From contig CANGUJ010000049.1 of the NCBI GenBank assembly GCA_947456845.1, positions 1 to 14,181 on the forward strand: a stretch of 14,181 bases of DNA, written 5' to 3'. Origin of the DNA: Burkholderiales bacterium (GTDB lineage: Bacteria > Pseudomonadota > Gammaproteobacteria > Burkholderiales > JAEUOS01). Below are positions 6,669 to 13,446 of this stretch, in pieces; the stretch's first letter is position 1; each line of letters begins with the position of its first letter. The notes beneath the pieces were generated by a model. The model saw only the letters and a list, made by a program, of their open reading frames with translations. It was not told where the DNA came from and ran no database searches. A program made the position numbers and the translations under genes.

Positions 6669-6694
6669 CGGCGATGGGATAATATCCGTCGCCG
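6669..6694 (+). promoter_or_regulatory. Intercistronic stem-loop between the binding-protein and permease genes
   Basis: The arms CGGCGATGGG and TCCGTCGCCG pair over 10 positions (eight Watson-Crick, two G-U) around the loop ATAATA. No run of T follows, so it is not an intrinsic terminator. Similar hairpins after binding-protein genes in ABC operons protect the upstream transcript and lower downstream expression, so this is a plausible mRNA-stability element. Two smaller hairpins (TGCAA/TTGCA and CTCCA/TGGAG) lie just upstream. The loop contains an ATAAT sequence that could instead be part of a -10 element. Confidence 0.5.
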
Positions 6695-6763
6695 TGTCCG
6701 GATCGGCACAGACGCATGCCTTCGACCGGATCGATAACTTTCATAACCTTGAAAAGCTAGAGC

Positions 6764-7639
6764 GTGTTCTCCTGGGATCTCTTGTCCGGCGCACTGGTGT
6801 TCGGGCTGCTGTTGGGCTGCTTCTACGCGGCGGTGTCGATCGGTCTTTCCGTCTCGTTCGGCCTGCTCGACGTACCGCACATCGCCCATCCTTCATTCCT
6901 GGTCGCCGGAGGCTATGCCACGTATTGGCTGTGCGGATTCGGCTGGGACCCGATCGTCGCAGGACTGGTGCTCGCGCTACCGTTTTTCGCGCTCGGCGTG
7001 GGCATGTACCGGGGCTATCACACGATGTTCGAGAGTCGCGGGACGGATGCCGGCCTGCGCGGGCTGGCGTTTTTCTTCGGTGTCGCTTTCATCCTCGAAG
7101 TGGCGCTGATCCTTGCCTTCGGCGTGGACCAGCGTCTGGTGGAGGCTCCGTATATCGGCAAGAGCATAGATCTCACCGAAGACCTGCGCGTACCCCTGCG
7201 GCTGATCGTCGCGTTCGGCGCGGCCTTGTTGCTGACCATCGGACTGACGCTGTATCTCGGCAAGACCTTCATGGGACGCGCTATCAAGGCGGTAGCGCAG
7301 GATCAGGTCGCCCTGTCGTTGATGGGTGCGGATCCGGTACGCGTCAAGCAATGGGCGTTCGGCATCGCCACGGCTGTCACCGCGGTTGCCGGTGCGCTGC
7401 TCATCATCGTCGGGCCGATCGATCCTCAGCTGGGACGCGTCTACATCGGTCGCACGTTCTGCGTGGTGGTTATGGCCGGCCTGGGCAGTATGAGCGGGAC
7501 CGTCGCTGCCGGCCTCATTCTGGGCGTGGCCGAAACCCTGGTCTTGACCTTCTTCGGCGCATCATGGGCGCCGGCGGTCGCGTTTGGATTGTTGCTGGTC
7601 GTGCTGGGCGTCCGCCCGCAGGGTTTGTTCGGCCGGTGA
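6764..7639 (+). CDS. livH: Branched-chain-type ABC transporter inner-membrane permease (LivH-like)
   Basis: A 291-residue, strongly hydrophobic protein with the length and pattern of LivH permeases (about eight membrane helices). The start ALVFGLLLGCFYAAVSIGLS and the cytoplasmic loop GRAIKAVAQDQVALSLMGAD, which contacts the ATPases, are typical. The end GVRPQGLFGR is the usual LivH tail. The GTG at 6764 is the only reasonable start because an in-frame TAG lies at 6758-6760; its ribosome-binding sequence is weak. The gene is second in the operon. It is separated from its partner livM by a cupin gene, which is unusual. Confidence 0.92.
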   Translation: MFSWDLLSGALVFGLLLGCFYAAVSIGLSVSFGLLDVPHIAHPSFLVAGGYATYWLCGFGWDPIVAGLVLALPFFALGVGMYRGYHTMFESRGTDAGLRGLAFFFGVAFILEVALILAFGVDQRLVEAPYIGKSIDLTEDLRVPLRLIVAFGAALLLTIGLTLYLGKTFMGRAIKAVAQDQVALSLMGADPVRVKQWAFGIATAVTAVAGALLIIVGPIDPQLGRVYIGRTFCVVVMAGLGSMSGTVAAGLILGVAETLVLTFFGASWAPAVAFGLLLVVLGVRPQGLFGR

Positions 7640-7694
7640 GTGGGCCGCGGGCAGCGCCCGGGCCGAGAAAAAGCAGGCGAGGAAAGGAGGCATC

Positions 7695-8390
7695 ATGGAA
7701 TACAAGGAGCAACTTGCGCGCAGGGGGTTTTCCCGCGCCGAGATGATGAAGCGCGTCGCGCGCTTTTCCAAAATCAAGGGTTTCGACGGCGGCCTGCCCG
7801 ACAGCAAGATGCCGGGTTCGGAGCGTACGCTTTTCAACGTGATCGGGTTCCAGCCGCCCAAGGGCGAGGGAGCCGGCATGCAGTCGCCGGTGGGCGCGCA
7901 GGCCTCCCGCATGGCCGCGATCAAGATCACCGAAGGCTTCAATCTGGGTTACTGCAAGGCGCTGCCGGGCAAGGGCCCGATGCTGCATAACCACGACACC
8001 AACGAAACCTTCATCTGCATGACAGGTGTGTGGCGTGCCAGTTGGGAAAACGAAAAGGGCAAACTCGAGCATGTTGACCTCAAGCCGCTCGACGTGATCT
8101 CCTTTCCCGCCGGCGCGTCCCGTCGCTTCATGAATGTAACCAAGGGGCCGAAGAACCGCGAGTCCATCCTGATGTTCGTCATCGGCGGCGACCAGCCGCG
8201 TGCCGAATTCACCAGCGAGAGCATGGCCAAGGTGGTGGCTGCCGGGGTGTGGCCGCCCGAGGCGGCTGAGAGGGCGTCGGCCAAGCCTGCGGTCAAGAAG
8301 GCGGTGAACAAGGCTGCCACGAAGCCCGCGCTCACCAAAGCCGCGGCCAAGAAGCCGGCGGCCGCGAAGCAGGCCAAAGGGCGCAAGTAA
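7695..8390 (+). CDS. Cupin-domain protein with a lysine/alanine-rich C-terminal tail
   Basis: A 231-residue protein with one cupin domain. Motif 1 is intact: GKGPMLHNHDTNETFICMTG, with His98, His100 and Glu104. Motif 2 reads FPAGASRRFMN, where the metal-binding histidine is replaced by Arg143, so metal binding may be incomplete or absent. Residues 192-231 form a low-complexity tail of Lys, Ala and Pro (for example KKAVNKAATKPALTKAAAKK), resembling histone-H1-like tails. The start is the ATG at 7695 with a very strong AAAGGAGG (7683-7690) 4 nt upstream; the longer open frame upstream overlaps livH and is not used. It lies between livH (55 bp) and livM (33 bp), so it is co-transcribed with the importer. 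Possible roles are a substrate-binding accessory, a sensor or an isomerase/dioxygenase-like enzyme; none can be proven from sequence. Confidence 0.85.
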   Translation: MEYKEQLARRGFSRAEMMKRVARFSKIKGFDGGLPDSKMPGSERTLFNVIGFQPPKGEGAGMQSPVGAQASRMAAIKITEGFNLGYCKALPGKGPMLHNHDTNETFICMTGVWRASWENEKGKLEHVDLKPLDVISFPAGASRRFMNVTKGPKNRESILMFVIGGDQPRAEFTSESMAKVVAAGVWPPEAAERASAKPAVKKAVNKAATKPALTKAAAKKPAAAKQAKGRK

Positions 8391-8423
8391 GATGATCACG
8401 GCCAGGACCGGGGTGCTCGCTCG

Positions 8424-9395
8424 ATGAACGGCAACTCTCTCAAGTTTTACCTCGGATGCGGCGTGGCCCTGCTGGCGGCGCTGTTGCTTCTAGGCAGCGT
8501 GCAGAACGAGTACGTGTTCTTCGCCTCCTATGTGGTGCTGCAATTCATTGTGCTGGCCATCGCCTGGAACATACTGGGCGGCTACGCGGGCTACGTGAAC
8601 TTCGGTACCAGCGCGTTTTTTGCGCTGGGCGGCTATTCCGCCTTGTTCATGATCAAGGCGTTCGCCGCGCCGCTGGTGGTGCAGATCATCGTGGCCGCCA
8701 TGTTCACCGGCGTGCTCGGGCTTGGTATCGGCCTGTTGTCCCTGCGCCTGCGCGGCATCTTTTTCTCGATCGCCACCGTGGCCATGGCCATCATCTGCGA
8801 GACCATCATCACCAACACCGAATTCCTGGGCGGAGCCAAGGGTGTGCAGATGACGCGCCCGGACCCGATCGCGCCTTTCACCAGCTACACCAAGATGCTG
8901 TTCTTCGTGATGGCGATCATGACCATCGCCGCGATCATCATCGCGCGCTACATCGAAAACTCCTGGATCGGCCGGGGCCTGCGCGCCATCCGCGACAACG
9001 AAGAGGCTGCCGAATGCATGGGCGTGCCCACGCTCAGGCTGAAACTGATCGCCACGGTGATTTCCGGCGCCCTGATGGGGGCGGCGGGCGCGCCGTTCCC
9101 GATGTACATGAGCTTCATCGAGCCGGTCAGCGCCTTCAGCCTGAACTATTCCGTCTCGGCGTTGGCCATGCCCATCATAGGCGGCACGTCCTCCTGGCTG
9201 GGGCCGGTGATCGGCGCGGTGCTGCTGGGCACCGTGCAGCAACTGGTGACGGTGACCATCTCCTCCGAGCTCAACGTGCTCATCGTCGGTGTACTTCTGG
9301 TGTTCTTCGTCGTCGCTGCGCCGCAGGGCATCCTGGGCCTTTTCAAGAAGCGCGCCGAAGCGCCCAAGCCGGCGGCGGGAGGGGCGGCTAAATGA
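8424..9395 (+). CDS. livM: Branched-chain-type ABC transporter inner-membrane permease (LivM-like)
   Basis: A 323-residue hydrophobic permease of the LivM family. Typical elements are AWNILGGYAGYVNFGTSAFFALGGY (quoted from about residue 48 in part), GLLSLRLRGIFFSIAT, and the ATPase-contact loop GRGLRAIRDNEEAAECMGV followed by KLIATVISGALMGAAGA. The short tail after FKKRAEAPKP is charged and alanine-rich. The start is an ATG with only a distant G-rich sequence (about 8408-8412). The stop overlaps the livG start as ATGA at 9392-9395, indicating translational coupling. Together with LivH it should form the transmembrane channel for the substrate delivered by the binding protein. Confidence 0.93.
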   Translation: MNGNSLKFYLGCGVALLAALLLLGSVQNEYVFFASYVVLQFIVLAIAWNILGGYAGYVNFGTSAFFALGGYSALFMIKAFAAPLVVQIIVAAMFTGVLGLGIGLLSLRLRGIFFSIATVAMAIICETIITNTEFLGGAKGVQMTRPDPIAPFTSYTKMLFFVMAIMTIAAIIIARYIENSWIGRGLRAIRDNEEAAECMGVPTLRLKLIATVISGALMGAAGAPFPMYMSFIEPVSAFSLNYSVSALAMPIIGGTSSWLGPVIGAVLLGTVQQLVTVTISSELNVLIVGVLLVFFVVAAPQGILGLFKKRAEAPKPAAGGAAK

Positions 9396-10132
9396 GCCAG
9401 TCCGCGGGGCAGATCCTCCTCAAGGTTGATGACGTCTCCAAGCATTTTGGCGGCTTCACCGCGCTCTCGCATGTCAGTGTCGAGGTCGCGCAGGGCGAGC
9501 GCCTGGGCCTGATCGGGCCCAACGGCTCCGGCAAGACCACGCTCATCAACTGCATTTCGGGCGCGCTCAAGAACGACGCCGGCGCTATCGTCTTCAAGGG
9601 CGAGAACCTCAACGGCATGCCGCCGCACCAGCGCACGCGGCGCGGCATCGCCCGGTCTTTCCAGATCCCGCGGCCCTTCCACAGCATGACGCCGGTGGAA
9701 AACCTGGCGGTGCCGCTGGAGTACGTGACCCACCGCGGCGCCGCCCACAAGGCCGACATCCGTGGCGAGGCCGAATCCATCCTCAGCGACATGGGCCTGG
9801 GCGACAAGATGAACGCACCCTGCGCGGGTCTCTCGCAGGTGGAGTTGCGCAAGCTCGAACTGGCGCGCGCCATGGCCGCCCGCCCCGCGCTGCTGATTTC
9901 CGACGAGGCGATGGCCGGACTGTCCAACGCCGAGTGCGACGAGGTGCTTGCCATCCTGTTCAGGCTTTCCGACAAGGGCATCACCATCATCATGATCGAG
10001 CACATCATGCACGCGATCATGCGTTTCTCGAACCGCGTGATCTGCCTGGATGCAGGCAAGCTGATCGCCGGCGGCGCACCGGGCGAGGTCGTGAAGAATC
10101 CCGACGTGCAGAGGGCTTATCTTGGCGCTTGA
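9392..10132 (+). CDS. livG: Branched-chain-type ABC transporter ATP-binding protein (LivG-like) with a divergent signature motif
   Basis: A 246-residue ABC ATPase. The Walker A motif is GPNGSGKT (residues 42-49), the Q-loop glutamine is Gln91 in RSFQIPRPF, Walker B is ALLISDE (166-172) with catalytic Glu172, and the switch histidine is His204 in MIEH. The LivG-type text ARSFQIPRPFHSMTPVENL and the C-terminal end RAYLGA support the assignment. The signature normally reading LSxGE/Q is LSQVE here (147-151), and the D-loop region reads EAMAGLS where LivG usually has EPAAGLN. It overlaps livM by 4 bp and livF by 11 bp. It forms the cytoplasmic motor with LivF. Confidence 0.92.
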   Translation: MSQSAGQILLKVDDVSKHFGGFTALSHVSVEVAQGERLGLIGPNGSGKTTLINCISGALKNDAGAIVFKGENLNGMPPHQRTRRGIARSFQIPRPFHSMTPVENLAVPLEYVTHRGAAHKADIRGEAESILSDMGLGDKMNAPCAGLSQVELRKLELARAMAARPALLISDEAMAGLSNAECDEVLAILFRLSDKGITIIMIEHIMHAIMRFSNRVICLDAGKLIAGGAPGEVVKNPDVQRAYLGA

Positions 10133-10853
10133 ACTCAAAGTCGAAGGCGTTTCGGCAGGTTACGGCGCCGTCCGCGCGCTGGAAGGGGTCTCCATCCATG
10201 TCAAGCAGGGCGAGACGGTCGCGCTGCTCGGCACCAACGGCAACGGCAAGAGCACGCTCATGAAGTGCCTGACCGGCCTGGTGCGGCCGAGCGCCGGCAA
10301 GATCACCCTCACGCTCGACGGTGTTTCGCACGATCTCATCGGCAAGGGCCCGCAGGAAATCGTCGACATGGGGGTGGTGATGGTGGCCGAGGGCCGGCGC
10401 CTCTTCCCCAAGCTCACGGTCGAGGAAAACCTTCAGCTCGGCGCGTATCGCCCCGCGGCGCGCATGGAGCGCGAAAAGAACCTGGAGTTCTGCTACGAGA
10501 CCTTTCCCGTATTGCGGGAGCGCCGTCGCCAACTGGCCGGCAGCATGTCCGGTGGCCAGCAGCAGATGGTGGCCATCGCGCGCGCGCTCATGTCCGCCCC
10601 CAAGCTGCTCCTGGTCGACGAGCCGTCGGTAGGGCTTTCGCCGCTCCTGGTGTCGCAGACCATCGAGAAGATCGGCGAACTCAATCGCAAGTTCGGACTC
10701 ACCGTGCTGATGGCGGAGCAGAATTTCCACCAGACGATCAAGATCGCGCATCGCGGTTATGTGCTGGTGCATGGCGAGATCGCGTTCGAGAGCAAGGACA
10801 TCGCCGAACTCGAAAACAACGAGATGGTTAAGAACCTCTATCTCGGCGCGTGA
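10122..10853 (+). CDS. livF: Branched-chain-type ABC transporter ATP-binding protein (LivF-like)
   Basis: A 243-residue ABC ATPase with all motifs canonical: Walker A GTNGNGKS (37-44), signature MSGGQ (142-146), Walker B LLLVDE (162-167), and the LivF-typical AEQN in place of a switch histidine. The VAEGRRLFPKLTVEENL segment is diagnostic of LivF. Translation most likely starts at the TTG at 10122, preceded by GAGGG (10111-10115) with a 6-nt spacer, inside the last codons of livG. No ATG or GTG occurs between there and the conserved first strand. It pairs with the signature-divergent LivG, so the canonical catalytic elements here may matter for hydrolysis at one of the two sites. It ends 72 bp before the hydroxylase gene. 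Confidence 0.93.
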   Translation: MALELKVEGVSAGYGAVRALEGVSIHVKQGETVALLGTNGNGKSTLMKCLTGLVRPSAGKITLTLDGVSHDLIGKGPQEIVDMGVVMVAEGRRLFPKLTVEENLQLGAYRPAARMEREKNLEFCYETFPVLRERRRQLAGSMSGGQQQMVAIARALMSAPKLLLVDEPSVGLSPLLVSQTIEKIGELNRKFGLTVLMAEQNFHQTIKIAHRGYVLVHGEIAFESKDIAELENNEMVKNLYLGA

Positions 10854-10925
10854 TGCCTGGCGCAAGGCGCCTGCTGCCTGGCCGGCTTATATCCGCCCCG
10901 GGCGACTAACAGAACTGGATCAACC

Positions 10926-12137
10926 ATGAAGCGGCACGCCATCGTGGTGGGCGGATCGGTTGCCGGCCTGAGCGCCGCAGCCCTGTTGTCCCGTGCGGGG
11001 TGGAGCGTCGAGGTGTTCGAGAAGGCCGGCAGCGAGCTCGAAGGTCGGGGTGCCGGCATTGCCACGCATGCGGAACTTCACCAGGCGATGGCGCGTGCGG
11101 GCTGCGACATTTCCCAGCTCGGCCCCACGGTATCGGACCGCGTGGTTTTCGATCTCGCGGGCGAGGTGATCGAGTCCTGGCGCTACGACCAGATCTTCAC
11201 CGCGTGGGGGCGCGTCTACAAGCTGATGCGCGCGCAGGTTCCGCAAGGCGCCATCCGTTACGGCGTATCGTTTACAGGTTTCGAGCGGGCCCCCGCCGCG
11301 GGCGAAGCCGTGCGTGCGCAGTTTTCCGACGGCGTCACCCGCGAAGCCGATCTGCTGGTGGCGGCTGACGGGCTGCGTTCCGCGGTGCGCGGCATTCTCG
11401 CGCCGGAGGTGCGCGCGGAATATGCCGGATATGTCGCCTGGCGCGGCATGGTCGAGGAGCATCGGATTTCCCCCCGGACCAGGGAAACCCTGGTCGACAA
11501 GTTCGGCTTCTGCATTCCGCCGGGCGAGCAGATGATCGGCTATCCGATCGCCGGCATGGATGGGGGCGTCGACAACGGGCTGCGCCGTTTCAGTTTCGTG
11601 TGGTATCGGCCGGCCGATGAGCAAGAGGCTCTACCGCGGCTCATGACCGGCATCGACGGCATCACCTACCCGAGCGGCATCGCGCCGCACCTGCTCGACC
11701 CACGCCACATCGCGCAGATGCGCTCCGACGCAAACCGCCTGCTGGCGCCGCAGTTCGCCGAAATCGTCGCACTCACCGCACAGCCGCTGATCCAGCCGAT
11801 TTTCGACCAGTTGGTCCCGCGCATGACCTATGGTAACGTTGCCTTGCTGGGCGACGCCGCCTTCGTGGCGCGGCCGCATTGCGGCATGGGCGTCACCAAG
11901 GCGGTAAGCGATGCGTGCGCCCTGGCGGATGCACTCGCCGCGAGCGTCACCATACCGGACGCGCTTGCCCAGTTCGAGGCTGTCCGCATGGCCGCCGGGC
12001 GACGCGCGGTCGAGGTGTCAAGGCAACTCGGCGCCTACATGCAGGCGCAGACCAAGACGGACGACGAACGCGTGCAGGCCGAAAAATACCGGACGCCGCA
12101 CGCGATCATTCGCCACACCGCGGTCGCGTTCCACTGA
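10926..12137 (+). CDS. FAD-dependent aromatic-ring hydroxylase (2,6-dihydroxypyridine 3-monooxygenase-like)
   Basis: A 403-residue class A flavoprotein monooxygenase. The FAD-binding start is IVVGGSVAGLSAAALLSRAG (a GGSxAG variant of GxGxxG), with Glu32 for the ribose. GRGAGI follows at 40-45, the DG motif is LLVAADGLRSAVRG with Asp148, and the second FAD motif is VALLGDAAFVARPHCGMG with Asp310. The segments YAGYVAWRG and ARPHCGMGVTKA resemble the dihydroxypyridine hydroxylase subgroup more than 4-hydroxybenzoate hydroxylase. These enzymes hydroxylate activated aromatic or N-heteroaromatic rings with NAD(P)H and oxygen. It is last in the plus-strand operon, 72 bp after livF, so its substrate is probably what the importer carries. 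The start ATG has a weak ribosome-binding sequence. Urate- or hydroxynicotinate-type activities are alternatives. Confidence 0.88.
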   Translation: MKRHAIVVGGSVAGLSAAALLSRAGWSVEVFEKAGSELEGRGAGIATHAELHQAMARAGCDISQLGPTVSDRVVFDLAGEVIESWRYDQIFTAWGRVYKLMRAQVPQGAIRYGVSFTGFERAPAAGEAVRAQFSDGVTREADLLVAADGLRSAVRGILAPEVRAEYAGYVAWRGMVEEHRISPRTRETLVDKFGFCIPPGEQMIGYPIAGMDGGVDNGLRRFSFVWYRPADEQEALPRLMTGIDGITYPSGIAPHLLDPRHIAQMRSDANRLLAPQFAEIVALTAQPLIQPIFDQLVPRMTYGNVALLGDAAFVARPHCGMGVTKAVSDACALADALAASVTIPDALAQFEAVRMAAGRRAVEVSRQLGAYMQAQTKTDDERVQAEKYRTPHAIIRHTAVAFH

Positions 12138-12160
12138 CGCCGCGGGCGCGGCGCGCGGCG
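12138..12160 (+). terminator. Possible terminator hairpin between the convergent hydroxylase and luciferase-like genes
   Basis: Immediately after the hydroxylase stop, CGCCGCG (12138-12144) pairs with CGCGGCG (12154-12160) around a 9-nt loop and is followed by GTTT on the plus strand. The stem is short but entirely G-C. The T run is too short for a convincing intrinsic terminator, so this is tentative. The 28-bp gap between convergent genes leaves little other room for termination. Confidence 0.4.
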
Positions 12161-12165
12161 GTTTC

Positions 12166-13272
12166 TCAGGCGGCCAGCGGCTGCTCGGCGGCGATGGCCC
12201 GGTTGACCATCGGCATGACCTTCTCCGCCAGCAATTCCATGGAGCGCTTGCCGAGTGCCGGATCGGCCCAGTCGGTGCCCGCGTACAGAAGGGTGCCGAA
12301 ATCGCCGGTCTCAGCGCGCAAGGCGAGGATCTGTTCCGCCACCTCCTCCGGCGTGCCGGCCATCACCAGACGATCGACAACGCCGTCGAGGGTGACCGAC
12401 TCGTCGGGCGCGTCCTTGGATTCCTTGAACAGGTTGGTACGCCCGGCCTTCCGGAGTTTGTGGAGCAACTGCTTGTAGTAGAAGCGATAGGGACTGTTCT
12501 CGCCCTTGCCGTAAGCCTGCGCGGCCTTGCCGTCCTCGCACACGAAGATGGACTTGGCCACCCGCCAGTTGGCCGGATCGGCGCGCCGTCCGGCCTGCGC
12601 GCAGCCGGCGGTGTACTTGTCCCAGTGCGACTTGACCCACCGCGGCAACAGGAAGTTGGCGGAAATCGGCTCCCAACCGCGCGCGGCCGCGGCGGTGACG
12701 CCTGCAGAAAAAGGCTCGACCGCGGTGATGACGATGGGCGGGTGCGGACGCTGGTAGGGCTTGAGGATGGTGCCCTGGCCGATTTCGGGAATCAGCGTGC
12801 GCTCGGTGGAAACATTCCAGAACTGGCCCTTGATGTTGTAGGGGGCGTCGCCGGTCCAGATCGCGATCATCGTGTTGATGCATTCGAGGAACATCGCCTT
12901 GCGGTCGCGGTCCAGGTTTTCGAAAGCCTCCATGTCGGAGGGCAGTCCGCCGGGGCTGATGCCGACGATCAGGCGGCCCTCGAGCATGTTGTCGAGCATG
13001 GCCACGTTCGCCGCGAATGCGGCGGGATGGCCGTTGGGCAGATTGAGGGTGCCGGTGCCGAGCTTCACCCTGCAGGTGGCATGCACCAGGCTCGACAAAA
13101 ACATCAGGCAGGACGGTATGGTTTCCGCCAGGTCGGTGGTGTGCTCGCCGACGTAGGCCTCGCTGAAGCCGAGCCGGTCTGCCATGATGATGGCTTCGCG
13201 GTCTTCCTTGAGGGTCTCGATGTAGTTGCGCCCGGGCGGGTGCAAGGGCATGGTGAAGAAGCCGAGTTCCAT
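12166..13272 (-). CDS. Luciferase-like (LLM class) flavin-dependent oxidoreductase
   Basis: A 368-residue TIM-barrel protein of the bacterial luciferase superfamily. It begins MELGFFTMPLHPPGRNY, contains GFSEAYVGEHTTDLAETIP (His44 in the conserved E-H pair) and KLGTGTLNLPNGHP, then GRLIVGISPGG for flavin phosphate contacts, and ends with the usual AGTPEEVAEQIL segment. Members use reduced FMN (or F420) and oxygen for hydroxylation, Baeyer-Villiger or ring-opening reactions; RutA is a known ring-opening case. The start is an ATG with AAGGAA (complement of 13278-13283) 5 nt upstream. The gene converges with the FAD hydroxylase, 28 bp away, and has its own promoter candidate in an AT-rich upstream patch. 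No flavin reductase gene is seen, so reduced flavin would have to come from elsewhere. The substrate is unknown. Confidence 0.9.
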   Translation of the reverse strand: MELGFFTMPLHPPGRNYIETLKEDREAIIMADRLGFSEAYVGEHTTDLAETIPSCLMFLSSLVHATCRVKLGTGTLNLPNGHPAAFAANVAMLDNMLEGRLIVGISPGGLPSDMEAFENLDRDRKAMFLECINTMIAIWTGDAPYNIKGQFWNVSTERTLIPEIGQGTILKPYQRPHPPIVITAVEPFSAGVTAAAARGWEPISANFLLPRWVKSHWDKYTAGCAQAGRRADPANWRVAKSIFVCEDGKAAQAYGKGENSPYRFYYKQLLHKLRKAGRTNLFKESKDAPDESVTLDGVVDRLVMAGTPEEVAEQILALRAETGDFGTLLYAGTDWADPALGKRSMELLAEKVMPMVNRAIAAEQPLAA

Positions 13273-13353
13273 GGCGTTTCCTTGGAAGTGGGTGATAGAC
13301 GGGCGCCCGCTGGGTGTGAACCCCGCGTCCCAGGCGCGTACCGGGAAGCCGTG

Positions 13354-13381
13354 ATTATGTGCTTAATTATCGCTTTATAAA
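13354..13381 (-). promoter_or_regulatory. Candidate sigma-70 promoter for the luciferase-like oxidoreductase gene
   Basis: On the minus strand, TTTATA (complement of 13376-13381) serves as the -35 and CATAAT (complement of 13354-13359, five of six consensus bases) as the -10, with a 16-bp spacer. It sits in a strongly AT-rich island (about 13350-13388), about 80 bp upstream of the ATG at 13272. An inverted repeat TTAATT/AATTAA (13363-13368 and 13380-13385) overlaps the spacer and the -35 and could be an operator. Confidence 0.5.
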
Positions 13382-13385
13382 TTAA
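13363..13385. promoter_or_regulatory. Inverted repeat TTAATT-N11-AATTAA over the candidate promoter
   Basis: Two 6-bp arms spaced by 11 bp lie across the spacer and -35 of the candidate promoter for the luciferase-like gene. The placement suits a repressor site. AT-rich sequences form such repeats easily, so the confidence is low. Confidence 0.3.
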
Positions 13386-13446
13386 ATCCGGCATGGTTGC
13401 AACCACCGCCGGCGTTGGTGCCCTGCCTTTCCCGCCAGGGACGACT

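Noticed and set aside
5296..6744. Long open frame on the minus strand opposite the binding-protein gene
   Set aside because: The sense strand encodes a clear LivK-like protein with signal peptide and ribosome-binding site; the antisense product is low-complexity and has no family motif.
7584..7694. N-terminal extension of the cupin reading frame
   Set aside because: It overlaps the livH coding region in another frame, and the ATG at 7695 has an excellent ribosome-binding sequence.
10858..10871. GGCGC-AAG-GCGCC hairpin after livF as a terminator
   Set aside because: The stem is only 5 bp with no T run, and the hydroxylase follows 72 bp after livF in the same direction, so read-through is more likely.
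11911..13380. Long plus-strand open frame spanning the hydroxylase end and the luciferase-like gene
   Set aside because: It crosses two recognised genes in the wrong frame or strand and has no recognisable motif.
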